DNA of 64,000 bases from Holophagaceae bacterium. Its GTDB lineage: Bacteria > Acidobacteriota > Holophagae > Holophagales > Holophagaceae. The stretch is from the NCBI GenBank assembly GCA_016722505.1, contig JADKJH010000004.1:248001-312000 (forward strand), written 5' to 3'. This document shows, one piece after another, positions 33,492-41,678 of the stretch; the first letter of the stretch is position 1, and each line of letters begins with the position of its first letter. The position numbers were made by a program, and so were the translations under genes. The notes under the pieces are model-generated. The model was given only the letters and a program-made list of their open reading frames with translations. It was not told where the DNA came from and did not search any database.

Positions 33492-34388
33492 TCACAGCGA
33501 TGCCGGTTCCATGCGCTGTTCGCCTTCCCAGCGGTAGAAACCAGATCCACTCTTGCGTCCCAGGCGTCCAGCCGCCACGAGCTGCTTGAGCAATGATGGG
33601 GCCTTGAATCGTGGCTCGCCGAAGGCATCGAACATGACCGCCGCTACGTTGGCGATGGTGTCCAGTCCGATGAAATCTGATAGATGCAGTGGTCCCATGG
33701 GATGGCCGCAGCCCAGCTTCATGCCTGCATCTATGTCGGCGGTGTTTGCGAGATGCTGCTCGCGGCAATGGATGGCATCCAAAAGAAACGGAACCAGCAG
33801 GCGGTTGACGATGAAGCCAGGGGCATCCGGCGCCAGCACCGGCGTTTTGCCCACCCGTTTAACGAAATCCTGGAGTGCTTCGATGGTGTCGGCGGAGCTG
33901 AGTACCGTGCGGATGATTTCCACCAAGGGCATGGCGGGCACGGGATTGAAGAAATGCAAGCCAGCCGTAAATGGTTGGCGGTCAGGCCCCAGCACGGCGA
34001 CCAGCTCTGTGATGGAAATCGAAGACGTGTTGGAGCAGAGCAGGGTGGAGGGCGCGAGGACGCGATCCAGCTCTGCGAACATCTTCAATTTCAGGGACAG
34101 GATTTCAGGCACCGCCTCGATGACCAGTTCGCAATCGCCCAGGGCGCTCCATTGCAGCGTGCCCTGGAGTTTCGCGCTGAAGACATCGGCATCCTGCTGG
34201 GTGCGTTTGCCCTTCAGTACGGCTCTGTCCCATTGGGTCTGGATGCGGACCAGACCACGATCCAGGGCGGGCTGATCTATCTCTTTCACCACCACGCTGA
34301 ACCCAGCTTCAGCTGCGATCTGCGCGATTCCCGCGCCCATGAGCCCGCATCCGATGATGCCCACCGTGTTGATCGAGCTGATGTCCAT
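33492..34388 (-). CDS. 3-hydroxybutyryl-CoA dehydrogenase / 3-hydroxyacyl-CoA dehydrogenase
   Basis: The product is 298 residues from the ATG preceded by GGAGGCCCC. The Rossmann motif is VGIIGCGLMGAGIAQIAAE; VIEAVPE and CSNTSSIS surround the substrate pocket. GLHFFNPVPAMPLVEII carries the catalytic His, with the C-terminal domain APGFIVNRLLVPFLLDAI and GPLHLSDFIGLD following. It oxidises (S)-3-hydroxyacyl-CoA with NAD in beta-oxidation or reduces acetoacetyl-CoA in butanoate metabolism. It is a stand-alone short form without an enoyl-CoA hydratase domain. In-frame codons upstream read into the neighbouring gene's region and are not family-like. Confidence 0.92.
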   Translation of the reverse strand: MDISSINTVGIIGCGLMGAGIAQIAAEAGFSVVVKEIDQPALDRGLVRIQTQWDRAVLKGKRTQQDADVFSAKLQGTLQWSALGDCELVIEAVPEILSLKLKMFAELDRVLAPSTLLCSNTSSISITELVAVLGPDRQPFTAGLHFFNPVPAMPLVEIIRTVLSSADTIEALQDFVKRVGKTPVLAPDAPGFIVNRLLVPFLLDAIHCREQHLANTADIDAGMKLGCGHPMGPLHLSDFIGLDTIANVAAVMFDAFGEPRFKAPSLLKQLVAAGRLGRKSGSGFYRWEGEQRMEPASL

Positions 34389-34457
34389 GGGGCCTCCAGA
34401 ATGAAAACAGCTTAGCCCTAAGCTGAGCGTTGCGCGAAACTCTGGAGTGGAGACGCC

Positions 34458-34883
34458 ATGATCATCACGCAGCACACGCTCGAAACGACGGCCCTTCCAG
34501 GGAACATCTGGACCTTGTGGATGGATGTTCCCGGCTACAAGGACTGGGATGAAGGAATCGAGTGGGCCAAGCTGGGCGGCGAATTCAAGGTTGGCGCCAG
34601 CGGCGAACTTAAACCCACTGGGGGCCGAGTGGCCGTCTTCACCATCACCGAGATGGTGGAAGGCCATTCCTTTTCAGATAGCACACCGCTGCCCTTCGCC
34701 CAACTGCGGTTTCATCATGCGCTGGAGCCGACAGCCATGGGTACGCGGCTGACCCATCGCATCGAGGTGGAAGGACCCCTCGCTTGGATCTGGGCGCAGG
34801 TCTTGAGACCGGCCTTCCGGGCAAACCTTCCCGCCTCCATGCGGAAACTGGCGCGGCTGGCCGAGGGGCCTGGGACTCGGTGA
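34458..34883 (+). CDS. SRPBCC-family protein (polyketide cyclase/dehydrase-like)
   Basis: The 141-residue product with GGAG upstream starts MIITQHTLETTALPGNIWTLWMDVPGYKDWDEGIEWAKLGG. It continues through GASGELKPTGG and FSDSTPLPFAQLRFHHALE, the beta strands and helix of a START/SRPBCC hydrophobic-ligand fold. The nearest well-known comparison is the polyketide_cyc2 group, usually of unknown ligand. Divergent from the 3-hydroxyacyl-CoA dehydrogenase gene by 69 bp. Confidence 0.8.
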   Translation: MIITQHTLETTALPGNIWTLWMDVPGYKDWDEGIEWAKLGGEFKVGASGELKPTGGRVAVFTITEMVEGHSFSDSTPLPFAQLRFHHALEPTAMGTRLTHRIEVEGPLAWIWAQVLRPAFRANLPASMRKLARLAEGPGTR

Positions 34884-34951
34884 ACCACAAAGGCACGGAA
34901 GGACCACAAGACACAAAGGTAAAAAAAAGTTTTTTTAGATCCTCGTGGCCA
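34884..34951. repeat. Half of an intergenic CACAAAGG-type element plus A8/T7 hairpin
   Basis: CCACAAAGGCACGGAAGGAC followed by CACAAGACACAAAGG (34885-34919) is the left arm of a widespread bacterial intergenic repeat pattern. Here the usual complementary right arm is missing. It is followed directly by A8-G-T7 (34921-34936). It lies between the SRPBCC gene and a convergent hydrolase gene. Confidence 0.5.
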
Positions 34952-34966
34952 GATTTTATTCTCAAA

Positions 34967-36325
34967 TCACTTTGAGGGCCCTTGCAGGGGGAGCCCAAAG
35001 GTTGCCTTTAACTGTTCCTCGAAGAAGCAAGCGATGTCCGTCTGCATCTCCGGCGATGCGACATGGGGAACACCAGGGTAAAGCGTGAAGCGCGCCAGAA
35101 AACCTTGGCTTGAGTACAGTCGCTCGGCTTGTTTCCAGCGTGATACCGGCGTGGTCCCAAATCGGCGGAAGATGAGTTCCTCATCCGATTTGGAAAAACT
35201 GTCTCGGAAGGGAACTGCATCATTCGTATCCTGGTCGCCAAGGTAGAAAAACCAGTTCACCAACTTTAGAGGACCGATCTTGACAGGGCTACCCGTCAGA
35301 GTCTCCAAGTCCGCAAACCCCACTGGATAAGCAAGGCGCTCACCCTCAAGCTCTGCAATAGGCGCCAAGGGCCAACCACCGGGAGATCCGCAGGCAACGG
35401 CCAAAACACGCTCCGGGTGAAACATCGTGAACCTATTCACGAAGGATCCTGATGCGGAGAAGCCTGAGAGAAGAATTTTTGGGCCGACCTTCAACCCTTT
35501 GGCTTGCAACTGGACCTGGGCGTCATGGATCATGCCGAGAAGTTGGAGATCCACACGCTTCCATGCTTCCGTCTGTGTAAGAAGGCTGGCTCGGCTGAGG
35601 GCGTGCAAGTAGAGATTCTCGTCCTCCGAGGCCGCGCTTGGCCTTGGGAAGATAGGAACCAACAATGGGCATCCGAGGCGTTCCGCCAAAGCAGACTGCC
35701 TTTGGATCTCGCAGGATGCGGAGGCTCGCAGTAATTCCATGTCCTCCACTGCGAACCCCGTGTTGTTAGGCACCACGAGCAGGCATGGATACTTAACTTT
35801 CTTGGGGATGAATAACAGATAGGGCCAGTGGAAACCCTTCGAGGGCAAGGCCGGGTATTCCTGGCAATAAGCCCTGTCCAACTTGCAGTTCTGGAGGAGG
35901 GGTCCCTTCACACCAAACTCGGCATAGCCCCCAGACGTCTTGGATGAATCGATCTCAAGAACATATTTACCCATGGGAATTTGGCGAGAAATGATCATCT
36001 CGCCCTTACGTCCGCTCCATGAGACCAACACCTTTCCACTTGGATCGATGAGCTGACTCGTGGCCTCCCCTTCTTTGGTCTCTAGCCAGAAATTGAACTG
36101 ATGTTCGGTCTTGGTCTCTGGAACCAATAATTCGAGACGAATACTTTTTTTCTCACTTCGGCTCCCCAAAGACCATCCATAGGTCAGGTTGTAACCCTCC
36201 TTGACAAGAGTTTCATGGCGTCTCTTGGCTTCCTGGCGGATCGGGTCTGGGCTTGGTATGACTATCGGCTGAGCCACGAGAAAGCTGACAGATAGGAGAA
36301 GCGTGAGGACTCGCGGATGGAGCAT
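34967..36325 (-). CDS. Secreted alpha/beta hydrolase (hypothetical esterase/peptidase-like)
   Basis: The start is set at the ATG 36325-36323: AGGAAA precedes it and the protein then opens with a clean signal peptide (VLTLLLSVSFLVAQ). The 452 residues comprise an N-terminal beta-rich domain (about 45-145) and a C-terminal alpha/beta hydrolase with PYLLFIPKKVKYPCLLVVPNNTG. The nucleophile elbow is GFSASG (Ser290), and a late PGVPHVASPEMQ likely carries the catalytic His. Similar two-domain proteins lack a defined substrate. Possible alternatives are a polyester or peptide hydrolase. Confidence 0.75.
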   Translation of the reverse strand: MLHPRVLTLLLSVSFLVAQPIVIPSPDPIRQEAKRRHETLVKEGYNLTYGWSLGSRSEKKSIRLELLVPETKTEHQFNFWLETKEGEATSQLIDPSGKVLVSWSGRKGEMIISRQIPMGKYVLEIDSSKTSGGYAEFGVKGPLLQNCKLDRAYCQEYPALPSKGFHWPYLLFIPKKVKYPCLLVVPNNTGFAVEDMELLRASASCEIQRQSALAERLGCPLLVPIFPRPSAASEDENLYLHALSRASLLTQTEAWKRVDLQLLGMIHDAQVQLQAKGLKVGPKILLSGFSASGSFVNRFTMFHPERVLAVACGSPGGWPLAPIAELEGERLAYPVGFADLETLTGSPVKIGPLKLVNWFFYLGDQDTNDAVPFRDSFSKSDEELIFRRFGTTPVSRWKQAERLYSSQGFLARFTLYPGVPHVASPEMQTDIACFFEEQLKATFGLPLQGPSK

Positions 36326-36442
36326 ACGGCTTTCCTGATTGGTTGAGGAACTGAATGATTTCAATAGTCTGTAGCTGCCCATTTGCTGGTTTGCCAGCGT
36401 AATGACCGTGTGGTTTTCTGGCAGCGACTTATCTCTGTTCAC

Positions 36443-36475
36443 AAAAAGGGCGCGGCGAATGCCGCGCCCTTTTTA
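36443..36475 (-). terminator. Rho-independent terminator of the aldehyde dehydrogenase gene
   Basis: A 14-bp perfect stem AAAAAGGGCGCGGC / GCCGCGCCCTTTTT with a four-base GAAT loop is flanked by A and T runs on both sides. It therefore works in either direction. It lies 16 bp beyond the minus-strand aldehyde dehydrogenase stop. Confidence 0.9.
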
Positions 36476-36490
36476 CCTCAGGTTTCTAGG

Positions 36491-38098
36491 TTAAAGCGCG
36501 GCCCAATCCGTCGGTTCCGCCGCAGCGCCGCCGTAGTTGGTCTCGATCTGGGCGAGCTGCAGCTTGCCGCTGGCGTCGTCGTTCACGGCGTGCCACTTGG
36601 TGTAGGAGTCGATGACCCAGATGCCGCTTTCGCGGGTGCCGTTGCCGCTCCAGCCGTTGCCGCCGAAGGGCATGTGGGCTTCCGCCCCGGAGGTGGTGTT
36701 GTTGATGGAGCTCATGCCCGCCTTGATCTCGCGCTTGAAGCGCTCCACCCAGTGGCGGTTTTCGGTGTACAGCGAGCTGGAAAGGCCATAGGGCGTGCCA
36801 TTGGCGTAGTCCATGGCCTGGTCGAAGTCCTTCACGGTGGAGATGTTCACGGTGGGGCCGAAGACCTCGGTCTGGAACAGCCACATGTCGGCGGTAACGT
36901 CGTCCCAGACGGTCGGCTGCATGTAGATGCCATGGCTGATGTCGCCCTTCACGATGGAAGTGCGGTTGGCCTCGGTCCACTGCGCGCCGCCGCTCAGCAG
37001 CTTGGCGCCCTTGTCCTTGGCTCCTTCCGCCCAGTGCTCCTCGAAGCCCTTGGCGAAGCGCGCGTTGATCATGGGGCCGTAGGTCACTTCAGGGTGCGTG
37101 ATGGGGTTGCCGATCTCCAGTTTGGCGAGGCCATCCATGAAGCCCTGCTTGAATTCCTTGGCGCAGGCTTCGTGCACGATGATGTTCGCCAGGCTGGTGC
37201 AGCGCTGGCCGGCGGTGCCGAAGGCGGCCCACAGCGCGCCGCGCACGGCGTTCTCCATGTCGCAGTCGGGCATGACCACCATGGGGTTTTTCCCGCCCAG
37301 TTCCAGGCTGGGGATCATCAGGTTCCGTCCGCACATTTCGCCGATGGTGCGGCCCACCGCGGTGGAGCCCGTGAAGCTGAACTTCTGGTAGTAGCCTTTG
37401 TCGATGCCCGCCAGGAAATGCTTACCGCAGCCGGCGCGGCCCTTGCCGTTCACGGTGTTCACCACGCCTTCTGGAACGCCCGCATCCTGCATGGCTTTCA
37501 GGAAAAGATAGGCGATGGTCGGCGCGTCGTCGCTGGGTTTCCACACCACGGTGTTGCCGCACAGGATCGCCGGAATGATCTTCCAGGAAGGCACGGCCAT
37601 GGGGAAGTTGTTGGCCGCCAGGATGCCGCACACACCGATGGGGCGGCGGTAGGTGTAAAGCTCTTTGTGGGCCATCTCGGAGGGCACCGTCTGGCCATAG
37701 AGACGGCGGCCTTCGGAGGTGAAGAAGGTGCAGGTGTCGATGGCTTCCTGGACTTCGCCCGCGGCCTCGCGCGGGGTCTTGCCGATCTCACGGGTGATGA
37801 CGTGGGCCAGCTTGTCCTTCTGTTCGGTGAGGATCTGTCCGATGCGCTGGATCACCGCGCCGCGGATCGGAGAAGGCGTGGCGGACCAAGTCTTGAAGGC
37901 CTTCGCGGCGGCCTTGGCGGCGTTCTCCACGTCCTGCTCGCCGCTATCGGGGAAGACGCCCACGAGATCGCGGTCATCCACGGCGGAACGGGATTCGATG
38001 TGGCCGACGCCCTCGACCTCCTTCCCATTGATGTAATTGAAACCTTGGATGGTTTTCCCGGCGTGGGCCGCTTCGGGGGCGTTGGGTTTGAGAATCAT
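36491..38098 (-). CDS. Aldehyde dehydrogenase family protein
   Basis: This 535-residue NAD(P)-dependent dehydrogenase shows AANNFPMAVPSWKIIPAILCGN, KPSDDAP, SFTGSTAVGR, LELGGKNP (general base Glu266) and GQRCTS (nucleophile Cys300), with INNTTSGAEAHMPFGG near the end. The 30-residue N-terminal lead and the overall phrasing resemble the 1-pyrroline-5-carboxylate / aminoadipate-semialdehyde-type branch. A divergent DadA-like flavin oxidase 110 bp away could generate its semialdehyde or imine substrate, suggesting catabolism of an amino acid or amine. This pairing is inference. Confidence 0.88.
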   Translation of the reverse strand: MILKPNAPEAAHAGKTIQGFNYINGKEVEGVGHIESRSAVDDRDLVGVFPDSGEQDVENAAKAAAKAFKTWSATPSPIRGAVIQRIGQILTEQKDKLAHVITREIGKTPREAAGEVQEAIDTCTFFTSEGRRLYGQTVPSEMAHKELYTYRRPIGVCGILAANNFPMAVPSWKIIPAILCGNTVVWKPSDDAPTIAYLFLKAMQDAGVPEGVVNTVNGKGRAGCGKHFLAGIDKGYYQKFSFTGSTAVGRTIGEMCGRNLMIPSLELGGKNPMVVMPDCDMENAVRGALWAAFGTAGQRCTSLANIIVHEACAKEFKQGFMDGLAKLEIGNPITHPEVTYGPMINARFAKGFEEHWAEGAKDKGAKLLSGGAQWTEANRTSIVKGDISHGIYMQPTVWDDVTADMWLFQTEVFGPTVNISTVKDFDQAMDYANGTPYGLSSSLYTENRHWVERFKREIKAGMSSINNTTSGAEAHMPFGGNGWSGNGTRESGIWVIDSYTKWHAVNDDASGKLQLAQIETNYGGAAAEPTDWAAL

Positions 38099-38208
38099 GT
38101 GGGTCGCTCCAGTATCAAACCCTCAAGGATAACGTGGCTTTCCCAAGTTGTCCTGGTTGGAGAACGGGCCATCAACCAGTTAGGCTGTTGCTTTATGGGA
38201 GAGCGCAG

Positions 38209-39456
38209 GTGCGCCGTTTCGATTTGGTGGTGGTGGGAGCGGGCATCAGTTCAGGCTCGCTGGTTTATAACCTGTTGAAGCAAGGTTTCACGGGCAGCAT
38301 CCTGGCCCTGGATCGGGGTGATAAGATCGCTTCGGGCGCCACGGCCTTCAGCGCTGGGGGGTTCCGGAATCTTTGGACATCTGAGATCAACCAGAAAATC
38401 TGCAGCCATGCTACGACCCAACTTAAAAACTTTCAGAGCGAGATGGGCGTGTCCTGCGGCTATCAGCCCTGCGGCTACTTGTTCACCTACTACGCCAAAT
38501 CCTGGGTGAAGATCCCGCGGGCCGCGGAGATCTGGGCAAAAAATGGTGTGAATTTCGACCTCTACAGCCCCGAGCAAATCGAGGCGAAGATTCCGGGAAT
38601 GAAATGTGGCATTGATCACATTGACCCCGAGGTTGCCGAATTCCTGGGCTTCGAACCCATCGTTGGCGGTGTCTTCGGGCGGGATTGCGGGAGCTTTGAT
38701 CCCAGCCAGGCGGCTGTGGGCTACTTCGAGCGCGCCATGAGCGATTACGCGGTGAAGCCGCAGCTGCAACTCAACACCGAAGTGCTGAAGGTCCTTTTCG
38801 ACGGCGCCCGGGCCACCGGTGTGACGGTGAAAGACGCCAATGGCGCGGAAGAAAAAATCGAAGCCGGGATCGTGGCGCTCTGCTGCGGCTCGTGGGTCAA
38901 CAACTTGCTCAGGCAAAGCGGTCTGCCAGAAGAGGACCTGACCCCGGTGATCGCTCAGAAACGCATGATGTTCATTACGGATTTCCCCGGCCATCCCAAC
39001 GAAGACCCGCGTTGGCACGATATCCCGCTCACCATCATTGATCAGGGGATTTATTTCAAATACGAAAGCGGCAACCTGATGATAGGCAAGGCGCGTCCGG
39101 ACGAGCCGGATAGTTTCGACACGACCCTCGAACCCAGCTACTACGTGGACGAAGTGAACCAGCCCATGCAGGAGCGCATTCCCTCCACGAGCGTGTGCAA
39201 ACTTAAATCAGGCTGGGGCGGGCTTTACGACACCAATTCCGCCGACCACAACGCCATTGTGGGATGGCACGCCAATCACCCCGGACTGCTGCTGCAAGTT
39301 GGCTACAGCGGCCACGGCGCCATGGAGTCACCCGCCATGGGCATCTGCCTGGCAGAACTGATCATCCACGGGGAATACCGCACAATAGACTGCAAGCCCT
39401 TGCGCTGGAGCCGCTTCCGCGAAGGCCAGCTCATCCATGAAACCATTGTGATCTAA
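38209..39456 (+). CDS. FAD-dependent amino-acid/amine oxidoreductase (DadA/sarcosine-oxidase-like)
   Basis: The start is the GTG at 38209 with GGGAG upstream, which directly precedes the dinucleotide-binding strand RRFDLVVVGAGISSGSLVYNL. The 415-residue protein continues with SGATAFSAGGFRNLW, CGYQPCGYLFTY, GCGS-like CCGSWVNNLL and a C-terminal GYSGHGAMESPAMGICLAELI, the DAO fold pattern. It likely oxidises an N-methyl, D- or cyclic amino acid. A divergent aldehyde dehydrogenase gene could process the product. Electron acceptor (oxygen or quinone) is not deducible. Confidence 0.85.
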   Translation: MRRFDLVVVGAGISSGSLVYNLLKQGFTGSILALDRGDKIASGATAFSAGGFRNLWTSEINQKICSHATTQLKNFQSEMGVSCGYQPCGYLFTYYAKSWVKIPRAAEIWAKNGVNFDLYSPEQIEAKIPGMKCGIDHIDPEVAEFLGFEPIVGGVFGRDCGSFDPSQAAVGYFERAMSDYAVKPQLQLNTEVLKVLFDGARATGVTVKDANGAEEKIEAGIVALCCGSWVNNLLRQSGLPEEDLTPVIAQKRMMFITDFPGHPNEDPRWHDIPLTIIDQGIYFKYESGNLMIGKARPDEPDSFDTTLEPSYYVDEVNQPMQERIPSTSVCKLKSGWGGLYDTNSADHNAIVGWHANHPGLLLQVGYSGHGAMESPAMGICLAELIIHGEYRTIDCKPLRWSRFREGQLIHETIVI

Positions 39457-39515
39457 TCGTTATCTGTGGACGCCCCATGCGAACCAGGGGGCATCGATCA
39501 GATCCTGGAGTTTTA

Positions 39516-40262
39516 TTGTTCGACCATATTTCCATTCCGACGATCCTCATCAGCTATATCGCCCTGCTTTTTTCGCTGAGTGTCCATGAAGCTAGCCACG
39601 CTACGGCGGCCTATCTTCTCGATGACGACACCGCCGCGCGCCTGGGGCGCATGACCATAAATCCCCTTGTGCATATCGATCCCATCGGGACCGTGTTGTT
39701 CCCCTTGATCGGGATGACGACTGGATTTCCGCTCATCGGATGGGCCAAACCGGTGCCATATAATCCCCAACACTTCACCAGGAAGGTGACGATGAGGACC
39801 GGAGCCGCCCTGGTGTCCGCCGCCGGACCTGCCTCCAACATCGCGTTATTTGTCCTGTTCATGCTGGTCACGACTCTGACGCTAAGATTCTCAGTTGCGG
39901 ACCCCAGTGATCGCTTAGTCCTTTTCTACGCAGGTTTGCAGGGGCCGGAGGCCTTCTCACGTATGGCTGTTTCCCCGGCACAGATGGTGATGCTCTCGTT
40001 TGCCGGGAGGCTCATCCTCATCAATATCCTGCTTGCGATCTTCAATCTGATACCAGTGGGCCCCCTGGACGGCGGAGGAATACTTAAAGGCTTCCTTCCC
40101 TATCGGGCAACCCAATGGTTCGAGCGCCACCAGCGGACGATGTACATCATCCTTGTGGTCATGGTCATGGTGCCTTTCCTCTCGGACCTGTTCCTCACCC
40201 CAATCTTCAGAGTGGCGCTGTGGCCGATCCAGCCTGTCGCCCGCGTTCTTCTCGGAGCCTGA
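39516..40262 (+). CDS. Site-2 protease family membrane metalloprotease (M50)
   Basis: I favour the TTG at 39516, because GGAG is well spaced before it and it begins the family's first helix (FDHISIPTILISYIALLFSLSV). The ATG at 39477 would add 13 polar residues. The zinc motif HEASH (His24, Glu25, His28) lies at the end of helix 1 and the third ligand in NLIPVGPLDGGGIL near residue 190. This is the short rhomboid-like M50B form of about 248 residues with no PDZ domain. It cleaves substrates within the membrane; target unknown. trpS follows one base after the stop. Confidence 0.85.
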   Translation: MFDHISIPTILISYIALLFSLSVHEASHATAAYLLDDDTAARLGRMTINPLVHIDPIGTVLFPLIGMTTGFPLIGWAKPVPYNPQHFTRKVTMRTGAALVSAAGPASNIALFVLFMLVTTLTLRFSVADPSDRLVLFYAGLQGPEAFSRMAVSPAQMVMLSFAGRLILINILLAIFNLIPVGPLDGGGILKGFLPYRATQWFERHQRTMYIILVVMVMVPFLSDLFLTPIFRVALWPIQPVARVLLGA

Positions 40263-40263
40263 C

Positions 40264-41254
40264 ATGCAGCGTGTTCTTTCCGGCATCCAGCCTTCGGGCT
40301 CCCAGCACATCGGCCATCTGGTCGGCGCCTTGGACAATTTCGAGAAGCTACAGCATGGCAACGAAGCCTTTTACATGATCGTGGACTGGCATGCGCTTAC
40401 GTCGAAGTACGAAGCCGTGGAAGAAATCTGGCCCGCCACCGAAGAACTCACCGCCTGCTTTTTGGCCACAGGATTGGATCCCGAAAAATCGACGATCTTC
40501 ATCCAAAGCCAGGTGAAGGAACATGCGGAACTGCATCTTCTGCTGAGCATGATCACGCCGCTCTCCTGGCTCGAGCGGGTGCCCACCTACAAGGAAAAAA
40601 ATGCAGAATTCCTTGGCGGATCTCAGCAGTTACGGATTTCTCGGTTATCCCCTGCTCATGGCAGCGGACATCATCCTCTACAAGGCCGACAAGGTGCCCG
40701 TGGGCGAGGACCAGCTCTTCCACATCGAATTGGCGCGGGAGGTGTTGCGCCGATTCAATTTCCTGTACCGCAAGGAAGTCTTCCCCGAACCTGCCGCTGT
40801 CCTCACAAAAACGCCGAAAGTGCCCGGCCTGGACGGCAAAAAAATGTCCAAAAGCTATGGCAACTGCGTCTATCTGCGGGATACCGATGCAGAAATCGTT
40901 GAGAAATGCACACGCCAGATGGCCAGCGATCCGGCCCGCGTCAAGCGCACAGATCCGGGCAATCCCGATGTCTGCCCGGTGTTTGAATTCCACAAACTCT
41001 TCAGCGATGACGAGACCGTGAACCTGGTGAACACCGAGTGTCGGCGAGCTGGCATCGGCTGCTTCGACTGCAAGAAAAAGGTCGCCGATGCCATGATCCG
41101 GCGCATCGGTCCGGTACGTGAAAAGATCGAGGACCATCTCCTGCATAAGGACCATTTGCGCGATGTGTTGCGTTCCGGGAGCGCCAAGGCCCGCATGGTG
41201 GCCCAGGCCACCATGGCCGAAGTGCGCGAAGCCATGCAATTGCCCACTCTGTAG
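40264..41254 (+). CDS. trpS: Tryptophanyl-tRNA synthetase, apparent +1 frameshift at an A7 run
   Basis: Class I synthetase charging tRNA-Trp. MQRVLSGIQPSGSQHIGHLVGAL contains the HIGH motif (15-18); VPVGEDQLFHIELAREV and GKKMSKSYGN (KMSKS) follow. The frame from 40264 runs to VPTYKEKNAEF and is lost; the +1 frame reads KMQNSLADLSSYGFLGYPLL and continues to the end. Removing one A from the seven at 40595-40601 gives the uninterrupted 329-residue family protein. The gene is normally essential, so a homopolymer error in the sequence is more likely than loss of function. Transcriptional slippage on the A-run is a less likely alternative. It lies two bases after the M50 gene. Confidence 0.9.
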
Positions 41255-41276
41255 GGTCCCCAGATGAATCTTCACC

Positions 41277-41304
41277 TTGCCATTACGCCCTCCCTTGCTA
41301 CACT
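41277..41304 (+). promoter_or_regulatory. Sigma-70-type promoter of tRNA-Lys
   Basis: TTGCCA (41277-41282), a 16-bp spacer, and TACACT (41299-41304) end eight bases before the mature tRNA 5' end. Good agreement with -35/-10 consensus and correct position for a stable-RNA promoter. Confidence 0.75.
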
Positions 41305-41312
41305 GGAGCGTC

Positions 41313-41389
41313 GGTTCCTTAGCTCAGTTGGTTAGAGCAGCTGACTCTTAATCAGCGGGTCCAGGGTTCGAGTCCCTGAGGAACCACCA
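41313..41389 (+). tRNA. tRNA-Lys (anticodon CTT)
   Basis: This 77-nt cloverleaf includes an encoded CCA. Acceptor stem GGTTCCT/AGGAACC, D arm GCTCAGTTGGTTAGAGC, anticodon arm GCTGA-CTCTTAA-TCAGC with anticodon CTT (41347-41349), T arm CAGGG-TTCGAGT-CCCTG, then A-CCA (41386-41389). All stems pair perfectly. It reads AAG codons. It is transcribed alone from its own promoter and terminator. Confidence 0.97.
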
Positions 41390-41427
41390 ACAAAAATGGC
41401 GCCCAAGGGCGCCATTTTTGTTGGTGG
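41384..41427 (+). terminator. tRNA-Lys terminator, perfect 21-bp stem that includes the tRNA 3' end
   Basis: Left arm 41384-41404 and right arm 41407-41427 are exact reverse complements around an AA loop: CCACCAACAAAAATGGCGCCC and its mirror, with ATTTTTG supplying the U-rich side. The core of a normal terminator (ATGGCGCCC/GGGCGCCAT plus T-run) is extended outward so far that the tRNA's own CCACCA is part of the stem. Confidence 0.85.
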
Positions 41428-41462
41428 TTACGGATGGCGCGCAGGTAGGGCAAGGCGGAGAC

Positions 41463-41520
41463 GCGAGAGCGTCGCAGCCGGTCGCCGAAGGCGATGCCCG
41501 TGCGCAGCCAGCCGGGTGCA
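41463..41520 (+). repeat. 58-bp direct repeat, copy 1 (downstream of tRNA-Lys)
   Basis: Begins GCGAGAGCGTCGCAGCCGGT and ends CAGCCAGCCGGGTGCA. It is identical over 58 bp to copy 2 at 41621-41678, and a degenerate match extends upstream through GCGCGCAGGTAG. Internal dyads (GCGAGAGCGTCGC, TCGCCGAAGGCGA) give it hairpin potential. A minus-strand open frame crossing this region is an artefact of the tRNA and repeat. Confidence 0.8.
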
Positions 41521-41620
41521 AGTTACGGGACGAGGTGCCAAAATTTCGAGGTTCATGTGAATCTGGCCTTCGCTCCGCTACGGTCGGATGAGGGCGCGCA
41601 GGTAGCGGTAGGCGTAGGGC

Positions 41621-41678
41621 GCGAGAGCGTCGCAGCCGGTCGCCGAAGGCGATGCCCGTGCGCAGCCAGCCGGGTGCA
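41621..41678 (+). repeat. 58-bp direct repeat, copy 2, in a 534-bp gene-free stretch
   Basis: Exact second copy of 41463-41520, 158 bp further on. Apart from these repeats, the gene-free stretch 41428-41963 shows no credible gene. Its right part (41700-41960) is lower in GC and must hold the promoter for the gene at 41964. Confidence 0.8.

Noticed and set aside
34921..34936. A8-G-T7 as a rho-independent terminator
   Set aside because: The stem has no GC pairs and would be too weak. It is more likely part of the degenerate repeat element.
40590..40605. Programmed ribosomal frameshift in trpS
   Set aside because: No stimulatory pseudoknot or internal Shine-Dalgarno is apparent and trpS is not known to use one. 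An extra A in a homopolymer is the simpler reading, especially with four other indels in the window.
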